Made by a program: the position numbers and the translations under genes. Positions 6,992 through 16,209 of a DNA stretch of 64,000 nucleotides are shown piece after piece. Under the pieces are notes generated by a model, which made no database searches, was not told the DNA's origin, and saw only the letters and a program-made list of their open reading frames with translations. Source of the stretch: Pedobacter sp. MC2016-05 (lineage in GTDB: Bacteria > Bacteroidota > Bacteroidia > Sphingobacteriales > Sphingobacteriaceae); NCBI RefSeq assembly GCF_026239735.1, contig NZ_JAPIVT010000001.1, positions 310,001 through 374,000 on the forward strand, given 5' to 3'. How positions within the stretch are numbered: position 1 is the stretch's first letter; each line of letters starts with the position of its first letter.

Positions 6992-9900
6992 ATGAAAACT
7001 ACCCTTAAAAATAATTTACGTTTAGGTCTGGGCTTATCGCTTATTATTCTTTTTATCAGTTCTTTGGCTTCCTATGTAAGCATCAGCAACCTGATAAAAA
7101 GTACGGAGTTGGTGAAACATAGCGATCAGGTAATATTGGATGCTGAAAACATTATCTCTTACCTAAAAGATGCTGAAACTGGGCAAAGAGGATATTTACT
7201 TACAGGGAATAAGGTTTTTTTAACACCTTATTATGGTGCCAGCGATTCTGCAGCGGCGATACTGAAAAAGGTAGAGAAAGCAACTGAAGATAACCCTTTA
7301 CAGCAGAAAAATGTTGCCGGACTTCGCAATATTTTAACTAAAAGAATGGGGATTATTAAATCCACTATTGAGATTAAGGAGCTTGGTGGAGCGGTAGATC
7401 CAACGGTATTGTTTCAAGGAAAAGTATACATGGATGAGGCACGGGAAACTGTGAACGCCATGGTTAAAGAAGAACGCAGATTACTAGAGGAACGCACTGT
7501 AGAACTCAATAAACTCACTTCTTACACTCCTATTTTAATTTTGATAGCCGCTGCCTTGGCCATTTTAATTACTTTATTTTTCTATAGAAAAGTATCAGTT
7601 GATTTTGATGAGCGAGTAAAGTTGCAGGAAGAAATTGAAAGCAAAAAGTACGAAATGGAGAAACGTATTGCAGCTATCAAAGAAATTGCATCCCAAATAT
7701 CAAACGGCAATTATGGTGTTAAGCTTGATAGCCAAAGCCAGGATGATATTGGAGAACTCTCCGAATCGCTAAATACCATGTCCTCATCGCTGAAAAAATC
7801 GTTCGATACGCTCGCAGAAAATGAATGGTTGCAAACTGGTGTAGCTAACTTAAATGTTAAAATGGTTGGTGAAAAGGATGTTTTTCATTTGGCTGATGAT
7901 ATTATTGAGTTATTGGCTACTTACACTAAAAGCCAAATCGGTGCAATTTATTTGTTCAAAGATGATGGTTATCTTCATCTAAAAGGAAAATACGCTTTAG
8001 AAGGACAAAACCTTAAAGAAGTTTTAGAGCTTGGACAAGGGTTGATCGGACAAGCTGTAAAATCGGGCAAAAGCATTTTGTTGGAAGATGTACCACAAAG
8101 TGAATTAACCATTACACACGCGACAGGAAATATTAAACCCGCACAATTGTTGGTGTTGCCTATTATTAGAAATGGAATTTCAATAGGTGGATTAGAGTTG
8201 GGTACCATTACAGCATTTAGCAATTTGCAACTGCAATTTTTAAACTCAGTACTTTCGGATATAGGTACTGCATTATTGGGTGCTCAAAACAGACAAAAAT
8301 TACAGCAATTGTTAGAAGAAACCCAGGCTCAATCTGAAGAGTTGCAAGTTCAGCACGGGGAGTTGGAAGGTATGAATGCTGAATTGGAAGCACAGGCACA
8401 GAAGCTTCAGGCATCAGAAGAGGAACTTAGGGTACAACAAGAAGAATTGCTCCAAAGCAACCAGGAATTAGAAGAACGGAGCAGTTTACTGGAAGAGAAA
8501 AATGAACTGATTGAAGAGAGGAATGTAGAAATTCAGCAAAAGGCCGAGGCTTTAGAATTGAGCACAAGGTATAAATCGGAGTTTTTGGCAAATATGTCCC
8601 ATGAATTGCGTACGCCATTAAACTCCATTCTATTATTGTCGAGATTAATGGCAGAAAATGATGCCATGGACAAAGAGCATCAGGAATATGCTTCTGTAAT
8701 CCAAAGCTCAGGACAAGGTTTATTGAGTTTGATAGATGAAATTTTAGATCTTTCAAAAATCGAGGCCGGAAAAATGGAGCTCGACCGTTCAAATGTGAAG
8801 ATTGAGGAAATTGCACAGAACATGCAATCACTGTTTAATCCGTTAGCAAAAGATAAAGCTTTAGAACTTGTTATTGAAAGGGCTAGCAATCTACCCGAAT
8901 TTTTCAATACCGATAAAATGCGTTTGGAGCAGATTTTAAAGAATTTATTATCAAACGCAATAAAGTTTACTTCAATAGGTTCGGTTAAATTTAATATAGA
9001 AAAAGATGAACATTTAAACGCACTTATTTTTAAGGTTAAAGATACTGGTGTGGGCATAGCGCCTGAAAAGCAAGGGATGGTGTTTGAAGCCTTTCAGCAA
9101 GCCGATGGTTCTACCCGACGTAAGTTTGGAGGCACGGGTTTGGGTTTATCCATTAGTCGCGAACTGGCTAAGCTTCTGGGTGGTTACATTGAATTGAAAA
9201 GTAAGGAAAACGAAGGAAGTGAATTCATTTTGGTTTTACCTATTGATAAGAACAAGGGCTTTGAAGCTTTAAAAGATCAGTGGAAAAAACCTGTTACAGT
9301 TTTGCCAGAACTACCGAAAATTCAGCATCTAACGGTAAGTAATATTCCACAGGAAATTGAGGACGATCGGAATAATATTACGCCTGAAGATAAGGTGATT
9401 TTAATTGTTGAAGACGATACGCCGTTCGCTAAAACCCTGCTTGATTTTACCCGGAAGCGAAACTATAAAGGATTAGTGGCCGTACGTGGTGATGTTGGAA
9501 TTGAAATGGCAAAAGCGTATAAGCCACAAGCTATTTTATTGGATATTCAACTGCCAGTTAAAGATGGTTGGCAAGTAATGGAAGAGTTAAAATCCGACCC
9601 GACAACGAGGCCTATACCCGTGCATATTATGTCCTCACTGCAGGTTAAAAAGGAAAGTTTGTTAAAAGGTGCAGTCGATTTTATTAACAAGCCCTTCGCT
9701 TTCGAGCACATGCAAGAGATATTTTCTAAGCTGGAGAATGCATTAAGCAGACATCCAAAGAAAGTGTTAATTGTGGAAGAAAATGAACAACATGCCAAAG
9801 CACTAAGCTACTTTTTAAGCAATTTTAGTATCCAAACGGAAATTGTTAACCAGGTGAGCGAGGGAGTTTCTGCCTTGCACAAATCAGATGTAAACTGCGT

Positions 9901-10573
9901 GATTTTGGATATGGGCATCCCTGATAAACATGCCTATGATACACTGGAAGTGGTAAAGAAAACACCTGGATTGGAAAATTTACCCATCATCATTTTTACG
10001 GGCAAAAACTTATCTAAGGGTGAAGAAAATCGGATCAAGCAATATGCCGATTCGATCGTGGTGAAAACGGCACATTCTTACCAAAGAATTTTAGATGAAG
10101 CAGGATTATTTTTGCACTTGGTGGAAGAAAAAAGTCGCGAAAAAACGAAAACACCAAAAGCATTTACCGAACTTCAGGATGTACTAAAAGACAAAACGGT
10201 GTTGGTTGCTGATGATGATGTGAGGAACATTTTCTCTTTAACAAAAGTACTGGAGCAACATCAAATGAAAGTTTTGGCGGCGATAGATGGTAAAGAAGCC
10301 TTAAAGCTGCTTCAGGAAAACCCGAAAGTAGATGTCGTTTTAATGGATATGATGATGCCTGAGTTAGACGGTTACGAAACTACAACGGCCATTCGGCAAG
10401 ATATAAAATACCGTAATCTGCCAATTTTAGCGGTTACCGCGAAAGCCATGATGGGCGATAGAGAAAAATGTATTGCTGCGGGTGCTTCAGACTATATAAG
10501 CAAACCTGTAGATATGGATCAGTTAGTATCTCTTTTACGAGTTTGGTTATACGAAAATCATCACAAAGCTTAA
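6992..10573 (+). CDS. Large membrane hybrid kinase: CHASE3-HAMP-GAF-coiled coil-HisKA-HATPase-REC-REC-REC
   Basis: A 1193-residue hybrid kinase. TM helices at about 11-31 and 176-197 bracket a CHASE3 sensor with the hallmark DAETGQRGYLLTG. A HAMP-like segment and a GAF domain (about 285-430) follow. A Glu/Gln-rich coiled coil spans about 435-530. The transmitter has His537 in ANMSHELRTPLNS, N box NLLSNAIKF, and G2 GTGLGLSIS. Three receivers follow, with phospho-acceptor Asp851, Asp973 and Asp1119. The middle receiver has a slightly altered pocket (VEENE) but keeps Asp and Lys. It sits beside CheR and CheB genes with no chemoreceptor, as in CheBR-associated sensory kinases. Confidence 0.93.
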   Translation: MKTTLKNNLRLGLGLSLIILFISSLASYVSISNLIKSTELVKHSDQVILDAENIISYLKDAETGQRGYLLTGNKVFLTPYYGASDSAAAILKKVEKATEDNPLQQKNVAGLRNILTKRMGIIKSTIEIKELGGAVDPTVLFQGKVYMDEARETVNAMVKEERRLLEERTVELNKLTSYTPILILIAAALAILITLFFYRKVSVDFDERVKLQEEIESKKYEMEKRIAAIKEIASQISNGNYGVKLDSQSQDDIGELSESLNTMSSSLKKSFDTLAENEWLQTGVANLNVKMVGEKDVFHLADDIIELLATYTKSQIGAIYLFKDDGYLHLKGKYALEGQNLKEVLELGQGLIGQAVKSGKSILLEDVPQSELTITHATGNIKPAQLLVLPIIRNGISIGGLELGTITAFSNLQLQFLNSVLSDIGTALLGAQNRQKLQQLLEETQAQSEELQVQHGELEGMNAELEAQAQKLQASEEELRVQQEELLQSNQELEERSSLLEEKNELIEERNVEIQQKAEALELSTRYKSEFLANMSHELRTPLNSILLLSRLMAENDAMDKEHQEYASVIQSSGQGLLSLIDEILDLSKIEAGKMELDRSNVKIEEIAQNMQSLFNPLAKDKALELVIERASNLPEFFNTDKMRLEQILKNLLSNAIKFTSIGSVKFNIEKDEHLNALIFKVKDTGVGIAPEKQGMVFEAFQQADGSTRRKFGGTGLGLSISRELAKLLGGYIELKSKENEGSEFILVLPIDKNKGFEALKDQWKKPVTVLPELPKIQHLTVSNIPQEIEDDRNNITPEDKVILIVEDDTPFAKTLLDFTRKRNYKGLVAVRGDVGIEMAKAYKPQAILLDIQLPVKDGWQVMEELKSDPTTRPIPVHIMSSLQVKKESLLKGAVDFINKPFAFEHMQEIFSKLENALSRHPKKVLIVEENEQHAKALSYFLSNFSIQTEIVNQVSEGVSALHKSDVNCVILDMGIPDKHAYDTLEVVKKTPGLENLPIIIFTGKNLSKGEENRIKQYADSIVVKTAHSYQRILDEAGLFLHLVEEKSREKTKTPKAFTELQDVLKDKTVLVADDDVRNIFSLTKVLEQHQMKVLAAIDGKEALKLLQENPKVDVVLMDMMMPELDGYETTTAIRQDIKYRNLPILAVTAKAMMGDREKCIAAGASDYISKPVDMDQLVSLLRVWLYENHHKA

Positions 10574-10590
10574 ACCTTTTTAAATAAAAT

Positions 10591-10962
10591 ATGCCTCAGA
10601 AATTAATTCTCATTATTGATGATGATAATAGAAACATTTTCGCTTTAAAAGCTGTTTTAAAGGCCAAAGGTTTCGATTGTCTCTCTGCCACAAGTGCCCA
10701 GGAAGGTTTTTCCATTATGGAAGAAAACGAAAAGGTCGCTGTTGTATTAATGGACATGATGATGCCAGAAATGGATGGTTATCAGGCCATTTCTGTGATC
10801 AAAAAATCAGATAAAATGCAAAATATACCTGTTTTAGCGGTTACCGCACAGGCAATGGTAGGCGACAAAGAGAGGTGCCTGGCTGCTGGTGCAGCTGGCT
10901 ACATATCTAAACCTATAAACGTAGACGAATTATTAACCCAAATAGAAAAAGTAACGCAATAA
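10591..10962 (+). CDS. Single-domain response regulator (REC only)
   Basis: A 123-residue stand-alone receiver. The acidic pocket is IIDDDNRN (residues 8-15), the phospho-acceptor Asp55 lies in VLMDMMMPEMDG, the switch Thr is in VLAVTAQA, and Lys is in YISKPIN. It closely resembles the third receiver of the upstream hybrid kinase (MDMMMPE...DGY and AVTAxAMxGD shared), suggesting duplication. It has no output domain, so it is probably a phosphate shuttle or sink. Its stop codon abuts the GTG start of cheR, so the two are translationally linked. Confidence 0.93.
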   Translation: MPQKLILIIDDDNRNIFALKAVLKAKGFDCLSATSAQEGFSIMEENEKVAVVLMDMMMPEMDGYQAISVIKKSDKMQNIPVLAVTAQAMVGDKERCLAAGAAGYISKPINVDELLTQIEKVTQ

Positions 10963-11781
10963 GTGATCAGCGAGGCGATAGATAATGAACAAATTGATGC
11001 ATTATTAAGCGATGTATTGGAAGTTCATGGCTACGATTTTTTGGAGTATTCTCATGCCTCTATCAAGCGTAGAATAACCAGATTGTATACCCTTGACAAC
11101 TTTGTAAGCTTCGCCGAGTTTAGGTATGCGGTTAAAAGTGATAAGCAATATTTCAAACGTTTTTTAGAGGAGATTACTGTAAATGTAACTGAAATGTTCC
11201 GTGATCCAGGCTTTTACAGATCGCTGAGACATGATGTGTTACCTGTGTTAGGCACGTATCCGTTCATTAGAATCTGGGTAGCGGGCTGTTCCACAGGAGA
11301 GGAAGCTTATTCGCTGGCAATCTTACTTAAAGAATTAAATTTGTTGCAGAAGTCACTGATCTATGCTACCGATATCAATCCTTCAGTTTTAGAAAAGGCC
11401 AAAAAAGGCATGTTTCCATTGAATTATTTGAAGGGATACTCGGAGAATTATTTGGCTTCTGATGGCACCAAAGATTTTTCATCGTACTATACCGCAAATT
11501 ATTCTTTGGCAAAGTTTGATGAATCTTTAAGCAGTAAAATGATTTTTTCTACACATAATCTGGTATCTGATCATTCGTTTAATGAATTTCAGCTTATTTT
11601 GTGTAGAAACGTACTGATTTATTTTGATAAGGAATTGCAGCATAAAGTGTTTCAACTTTTTGATAATAGTTTAGAAAAGCTGGGGTATTTGGCTTTGGGC
11701 AGTAAAGAGAGTTTAGATTTTTGGCCCAAGGCAAAAGAGTATAAACGCGTTAAACTAGAAAAAATATGGCGCAAACTATAG
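10963..11781 (+). CDS. cheR: CheR-type protein-glutamate methyltransferase
   Basis: A 272-residue CheR. The N-terminal helical domain (about 1-72) precedes VNVTEMFRDPGFY (73-85) and the SAM-binding motif AGCSTGEEAYSLA (107-119). Later motifs are YATDINPSVLEKA and LILCRNVLIYFD, the typical CheR tail motif. It transfers methyl groups from SAM to glutamates. The GTG start directly abuts the preceding receiver stop, and the 3' end overlaps cheB by 16 nt. With no methyl-accepting chemotaxis protein in the window, the substrate is more likely a sensory kinase, possibly the coiled coil of the neighbouring 1193-residue hybrid kinase (inference). Confidence 0.93.
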   Translation: MISEAIDNEQIDALLSDVLEVHGYDFLEYSHASIKRRITRLYTLDNFVSFAEFRYAVKSDKQYFKRFLEEITVNVTEMFRDPGFYRSLRHDVLPVLGTYPFIRIWVAGCSTGEEAYSLAILLKELNLLQKSLIYATDINPSVLEKAKKGMFPLNYLKGYSENYLASDGTKDFSSYYTANYSLAKFDESLSSKMIFSTHNLVSDHSFNEFQLILCRNVLIYFDKELQHKVFQLFDNSLEKLGYLALGSKESLDFWPKAKEYKRVKLEKIWRKL

Positions 11782-12350
11782 CAGAGGAAAAGTGCAGTGC
11801 TTTGGTTATTGGTGGATCTGCAGGCAGTTTAGATGTGTTATTGGAAATTTTTCCTGATTTGAAAAGTAATTTGAGTTTTCCTATTATTTTGGTCACACAC
11901 CGAAAATCGGGGAACGACTCACTGCTAACGGATTTATTGAAAAGCCGAACCCATTTGATTGTAAATGAGGCGGAAGAAAAGCAGCCAATTTTGAGAGGGA
12001 ACGTATACATTACGCCTGGCGATTATCATCTGTTAATTGAAGAAGACATTACGATTTCTTTAGATTATTCAGAAAAAGTGAACTATTCACGACCATCGAT
12101 TGACGTTACTTTTCAATCGGCAGCTGAAGTTTTCAAAGATGAACTGGTATGCATTTTATTGTCAGGATCAAACGCTGATGGGGTAGAAGGATTAAAGATA
12201 GTTGAAAAATGGGGTGGAAGAGTGATTATCCAAAATCCGGATACCGCTATAATGCCGTATATGCCACAGCAAGCTTTAAATGAGATAAAAACAGCTCTTG
12301 TTTTAAATAGTTTTGAGATGGCTGCGTTTATAAACAAACTAAATAATTAA
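11766..12350 (+). CDS. cheB: CheB-type methylesterase domain, no receiver
   Basis: A 194-residue stand-alone CheB catalytic domain that hydrolyses glutamyl methyl esters. The catalytic triad is Ser18 in VIGGSAGSLD, His45 in LVTHRKSGN, and Asp138 in GSNADGVEG. It lacks the regulatory receiver of canonical CheB, which suggests control by other proteins or constitutive activity. It overlaps cheR by 16 nt, so synthesis of the opposing methylase and esterase is coupled. Length matches the short CheB proteins seen in Bacteroidetes hybrid-kinase clusters. Confidence 0.92.
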   Translation: MAQTIAEEKCSALVIGGSAGSLDVLLEIFPDLKSNLSFPIILVTHRKSGNDSLLTDLLKSRTHLIVNEAEEKQPILRGNVYITPGDYHLLIEEDITISLDYSEKVNYSRPSIDVTFQSAAEVFKDELVCILLSGSNADGVEGLKIVEKWGGRVIIQNPDTAIMPYMPQQALNEIKTALVLNSFEMAAFINKLNN

Positions 12351-12364
12351 AATTAACTGCCTTT

Positions 12365-12370
12365 AGGAGA
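12365..12370 (+). promoter_or_regulatory. Shine-Dalgarno-like site AGGAGA before the last receiver gene
   Basis: AGGAGA at 12365-12370 is 6 nt before the ATG at 12377. A strong purine-rich SD is uncommon in Bacteroidetes, whose genes mostly lack one. It supports the chosen start. Confidence 0.45.
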
Positions 12371-12376
12371 TAACTT

Positions 12377-12742
12377 ATGGCTGATGCAAAAAAAGTGTTC
12401 GTGTTTGATGATAACAGAGATATTTTAGATCTCTGTACTTTCATTTTGGAAGATGCGGGCTATGAAATTAAAACTTCCGAAACGGCAAATGATATTGAAA
12501 ACCAGGTAGCTTCCTATATGCCAGATATTATTTTCATGGACAATTGGCTTCCCGATTTAGGCGGTATACAGGCAACTAAGGCCATCAAGAATAATCCTGA
12601 TTTGAAACACATTCCTGTGATTTATTTTTCGGCAAATAACGATATCTCAGCCTTGGCTGATGAAGCGGGTGCAGATAGCTATCTCTCCAAACCTTTTGAT
12701 ATTGAAGCTTTAGAAGGGATTGTAAAAAAATATTTGAGTTAA
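12377..12742 (+). CDS. Single-domain response regulator (REC only)
   Basis: A 121-residue receiver closing the signalling cluster. The pocket is VFDDNRD (residues 9-15), Asp55 is in IIFMDNWLPD, and Lys is in YLSKPFD. It has diverged from the receivers upstream. It has no output domain, so a shuttle or protein-interaction role is likely. It lies 26 nt after cheB behind a good Shine-Dalgarno. Its 3' end overlaps the end of the convergent DUF3137 gene by 4 nt, with no terminator hairpin visible between them. Confidence 0.9.
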   Translation: MADAKKVFVFDDNRDILDLCTFILEDAGYEIKTSETANDIENQVASYMPDIIFMDNWLPDLGGIQATKAIKNNPDLKHIPVIYFSANNDISALADEAGADSYLSKPFDIEALEGIVKKYLS

Positions 12743-13698
12743 TTTTTACCCCATATTCTCGTATTCAAATCAAGCTCTTTTACAATATCATACATGAATT
12801 TGATAGTAGAGATATCTTCATTTAGTAAATCCGGATTAAGCAAAGATTTAAAGATGGGCGCCTCAAAATAGTTTCGATCCAAGGGGAAACCGATGTATAT
12901 TCTAGATTGAATAAACGACAGCGAGATGGAGTATTTGGAATTATGATTCAGTCTGAGAATGCGTTCCATCATTGCTGGTGTTAACAAATAACGAGATTCA
13001 ACCTGATCGGTGCCGTAGGTAATAAATGTTTTGTCGAAATCTACATTTTCTAGTTTGATCACATCCTTATCACTAAAAGAAAATAAATTTGTAGAAAACC
13101 ATGCGCTGATTGCACTACCAAAACCTTTAGGCCGAACGATGGTTGAGCCATTAAAGTTTTTGTTAAAATCGGCTACAAAAATGATTCCTTTAAATATATC
13201 ATGCCATTCTGTTTTTCTTCCGTTTTTGGTTTGTGTAACGGTTTTGTATTCAGCATGAACTTCCGCAAAGTAAAAGGCGGTTTTCTCCGCTCTTCCACTT
13301 ACTAAATCTTCAGTCTTGTATCGATCGGGTTCAGTTGTAAAAAGCTGAGAATGGATAAACTCATGTGCTACAATTCCATTTTGAGGAGCAATAGTCAGGC
13401 TCGAATCCAGAAACCGAAGTGCTTCACTAATTACATCACGTTTATAGGTATGTTTATAAGCCTGTAATTCATCATTAATTTTAAAAAGTACAATTCCACC
13501 GTAAATAACCGGAGCCAAACCCGCGATTATCGATGGCATGGGAAAGCCTAAAACCGAGCCAATTATGCCTAATAAAATGCCACCTCCGATGAAATAGTAA
13601 CCTTTTTTTTGGGTGGAAGCAATTTTTTTGCGCTCCACTTCCATGGTAGCCAAAATGTTTTGAAGGGCTACATTTCCTGCTAAACTAGAAAATTGCAT
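12739..13698 (-). CDS. DUF3137 membrane protein (LemA partner)
   Basis: A 319-residue protein. Two adjacent TM helices at about 35-53 and 57-75 are followed by a large soluble domain containing KTAFYFAEVHAEYKT and GIIFVADFNKNFNG, which match the DUF3137 pattern. The ATG overlaps the lemA stop codon in a TAATG arrangement, so the two are translationally coupled, as commonly seen for LemA/DUF3137 pairs. Function is unknown; a membrane-associated role with LemA is inferred from the pairing. Confidence 0.85.
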   Translation of the reverse strand: MQFSSLAGNVALQNILATMEVERKKIASTQKKGYYFIGGGILLGIIGSVLGFPMPSIIAGLAPVIYGGIVLFKINDELQAYKHTYKRDVISEALRFLDSSLTIAPQNGIVAHEFIHSQLFTTEPDRYKTEDLVSGRAEKTAFYFAEVHAEYKTVTQTKNGRKTEWHDIFKGIIFVADFNKNFNGSTIVRPKGFGSAISAWFSTNLFSFSDKDVIKLENVDFDKTFITYGTDQVESRYLLTPAMMERILRLNHNSKYSISLSFIQSRIYIGFPLDRNYFEAPIFKSLLNPDLLNEDISTIKFMYDIVKELDLNTRIWGKN

Positions 13699-14252
13699 TA
13701 ATTGTTAAATAAATCTTTTGCGCTGATATTTTTTCGTTCTTCCACAGCAGTTTCAAGCACCGGAACTGGATGGAAGTTTAACATTCCGGCAAATAAACTT
13801 CCTGGAAACATCATAATGGAATTATTGTAATCAGTAACAGCAGCATTATAAGATCTTCTGGCAGCAGCAATTTGTTCTTCACTTTCCGCCCAGGTACTTT
13901 GAAGATTAATAAAGTTGGTATTAGCCTTCAGATCAGGATAATTTTCTACATTAACCATCAATCCTTTCACGCTTGTACTTAGCTGACTGTCAATTTGTGC
14001 TTTTTCAGCATCGCTGATATTACCGGCAGAAGCCCGAGTCCTAAGTTCTACAATTTTAGAAAGGGTTTCCGACTCGTAATTGGTGTATTGCTTTACCACC
14101 TCTACTAGGTTGGGAATCAGGTCAAATCGTTTTTTAAGCATTACATCGATTGCTGAAAAAGCATTAGTAACCTGATTCTTTTTACCGATTAGTGAGTTGT
14201 AAAAGAAAATGCCGATAATGATTAAGATAACGAGAATAATTGCGATAATCAT
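13698..14252 (-). CDS. lemA: LemA family protein
   Basis: A 184-residue protein with an N-terminal TM helix (about 2-20). The LemA coiled-coil core follows: LIGKKNQVTNAFSAIDVMLKKR and DLIPNLVEVVKQY are the family signature. The rest is helical, with FINLQSTWAESEEQIAAARR. LemA proteins are membrane-anchored with the helical bundle exposed; their function is unresolved. A TATCTTTA box upstream on the minus strand (about 14280-14287) may be its promoter. It is followed immediately by DUF3137 in a TAATG overlap. Confidence 0.93.
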   Translation of the reverse strand: MIIAIILVILIIIGIFFYNSLIGKKNQVTNAFSAIDVMLKKRFDLIPNLVEVVKQYTNYESETLSKIVELRTRASAGNISDAEKAQIDSQLSTSVKGLMVNVENYPDLKANTNFINLQSTWAESEEQIAAARRSYNAAVTDYNNSIMMFPGSLFAGMLNFHPVPVLETAVEERKNISAKDLFNN

Positions 14253-14311
14253 GATTTAGTTTTTTGGGTTTAGATATTTAAAGATATAAAAAGGTTCGAC
14301 ATTTTTTCTAT

Positions 14312-16147
14312 TTAGCGCTTTTCCTTTTTAGCGGCTTCCTTTTCCCGTTTTTGCCTTCGTTGTAACCTTTTTTGTTTTCTAATGCGATGATTTTCTCGCA
14401 TTTCGTTAAAATTTTTAATATGTTTTTTAATTTCCTGTTGCTTTTCTTCGGTAATTCCAACGCTGTTTTTAATGCCTAAAAAAAGGCTTTTCCAAATCAT
14501 GTTAAAAAATGAAGTGTTTTCTACCCTTTCATAATCTACTTTCGCTGGGGTAAATTTCCCATTCCTATCCGGGTTTTCTGAGTTGATAACCAACGCATTG
14601 GCTAAAATAGAAAGCAGCCCACGGGTAACCAAATGATCTTTAGAGGGATCGTTTTTCATTAGCGCTACTGATAAGTCATAGTAGTAGAAATTAACATTGC
14701 CCTTTGCGCCATCATTATTGGCTTTGAAATTAAAGTTAAGCTTATCTACAATTCCTCTATTGATGCGCACAAGTCCTAAAGGTTTCGTTATTTGGTTTAA
14801 AACTCTGGCATTAAAGGTCCGTAGTTGCCCTTTATACGTAAATGCCCCGTCTTTGGCAATCAGATCGAAGTTGAAAGCCAAATCAAGTTCTCCCTGGCCG
14901 AGCAAATAAGTTTTTAGCTTCACTTCCATGTTCGGGTTTATCGCTTTTATTCTATCGAGATTAGTTACATTTTTAAAAGTTCCCGCTGTTTTCTCGAATG
15001 AAATTTTACCTCGCTGCTGGCTCTCCGCATTATAAATCGCATAACTTACATCAACATCTTTTAAGTTAATTTTTTGAACAAGTACAGGGACACCCATTGA
15101 TTGCAACAATTGATGAGGAAACCTTCCTACTTGTTTCTGAACGCTATCTGCAGGGTTTCGGTTGCTCCCCATGCTATTATCGTTAAAAACTGAAACAAAG
15201 CCATTTGCTATATTCATTTCGTTGGCTCTGAATTCCTGTTTACTGATGTATATGGGTAAGTCGATTCCTTTGATTGAAATATTGCTCATTTCTACATGAA
15301 ACCGATCTTTAGAATAGCCTGCAACTTTCCCAAACTTCATTTCATCATGAAGCGGTTTAACCTCAAATCTATTTATCCTTAAACTTCCAGTCGATGCTTT
15401 AAAATCAAGTTGGTTCAGTTTGATATGATACATCTGATCAGGAGTGGGATATGTATAATCTTTTAGGTTGATGATTACATCCTTAAGCAGGTAAAAGCGA
15501 TCAGGATCTTCTGCGGAGGTTGAATCGACCAACAAATCTTTAAGCGTAATATTCAAATCATCAATAATAAAAGGTACTGAATTTGGTATATTCTTATTGA
15601 CATATTTAAAGCTAGCATCTCTGAAAAGAATGTTATCGATACGAAACTCCTTTAGGTTTTGCGAAATCATCCCATAAGGAGATTTTATAGGTCTGGGTGG
15701 CCGGTTCTCATTAAATTCAAATTGACGATTCATCATACTAACCTCGGGTTTATCGAAAATCACCTCTTCGAGTTGGAGCTTCTGATGCCGATAAAGTGTA
15801 ATAGGATGGAAATGTTTAACCTGAAGTTTTTTGAGGGTAACGGTGTAAAGATTGTTAGGCGCCCTTTTTAAAGTGATCAGTTGGTTGAAACGGTTGGTGT
15901 CAGGCGTAATTTTTACATTGTAAAGGGTAGCACTACCAGTTAAAATATTGGTGGTAACTTTAGAAAAACTAATGGTATAAAGGCTATCTGTTGATTTATA
16001 TAAAAGTGTTTTGATGCGGCTGGAAAGTAGCGGCTGCGATTTCACATTTAAAAACCAGGCTAATCCTGCAAGTAGGATAAGGATAATCAGTAATATTGCG
16101 GCAATCCATTTTAAAAGCTTATATCTGTTTGATTTTGTATCAGGCAT
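14312..16147 (-). CDS. AsmA/DUF748-like membrane-anchored protein, paralog 2
   Basis: A 611-residue protein with a short basic N-terminus and one TM helix at about 12-32. A long beta-rich region follows with repeated features of AsmA-like proteins (FKVTTNILTGSATLYNVKI near the N-terminus, NFKANNDGAKGNVNFYYYDL near the C-terminus). The end, MIWKSLFLGIKNSVGI plus a basic Arg/Lys-rich tail, is shared with the upstream gene, marking a tandem duplication. AsmA-like proteins are thought to bridge the envelope and move lipids; that role is inferred. It lies 62 nt downstream of its paralog. Confidence 0.75.
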   Translation of the reverse strand: MPDTKSNRYKLLKWIAAILLIILILLAGLAWFLNVKSQPLLSSRIKTLLYKSTDSLYTISFSKVTTNILTGSATLYNVKITPDTNRFNQLITLKRAPNNLYTVTLKKLQVKHFHPITLYRHQKLQLEEVIFDKPEVSMMNRQFEFNENRPPRPIKSPYGMISQNLKEFRIDNILFRDASFKYVNKNIPNSVPFIIDDLNITLKDLLVDSTSAEDPDRFYLLKDVIINLKDYTYPTPDQMYHIKLNQLDFKASTGSLRINRFEVKPLHDEMKFGKVAGYSKDRFHVEMSNISIKGIDLPIYISKQEFRANEMNIANGFVSVFNDNSMGSNRNPADSVQKQVGRFPHQLLQSMGVPVLVQKINLKDVDVSYAIYNAESQQRGKISFEKTAGTFKNVTNLDRIKAINPNMEVKLKTYLLGQGELDLAFNFDLIAKDGAFTYKGQLRTFNARVLNQITKPLGLVRINRGIVDKLNFNFKANNDGAKGNVNFYYYDLSVALMKNDPSKDHLVTRGLLSILANALVINSENPDRNGKFTPAKVDYERVENTSFFNMIWKSLFLGIKNSVGITEEKQQEIKKHIKNFNEMRENHRIRKQKRLQRRQKREKEAAKKEKR

Positions 16148-16209
16148 TTAACGAAAGGACTTGTTTTCATAGCAATATACATTTATAATCGTATTGTAAA
16201 AAATGTTGC

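Noticed and set aside
8427..8831. Minus-strand frame of 134 residues inside the large hybrid kinase
   Set aside because: It is antisense to a domain-rich real gene and its translation shows no family features.
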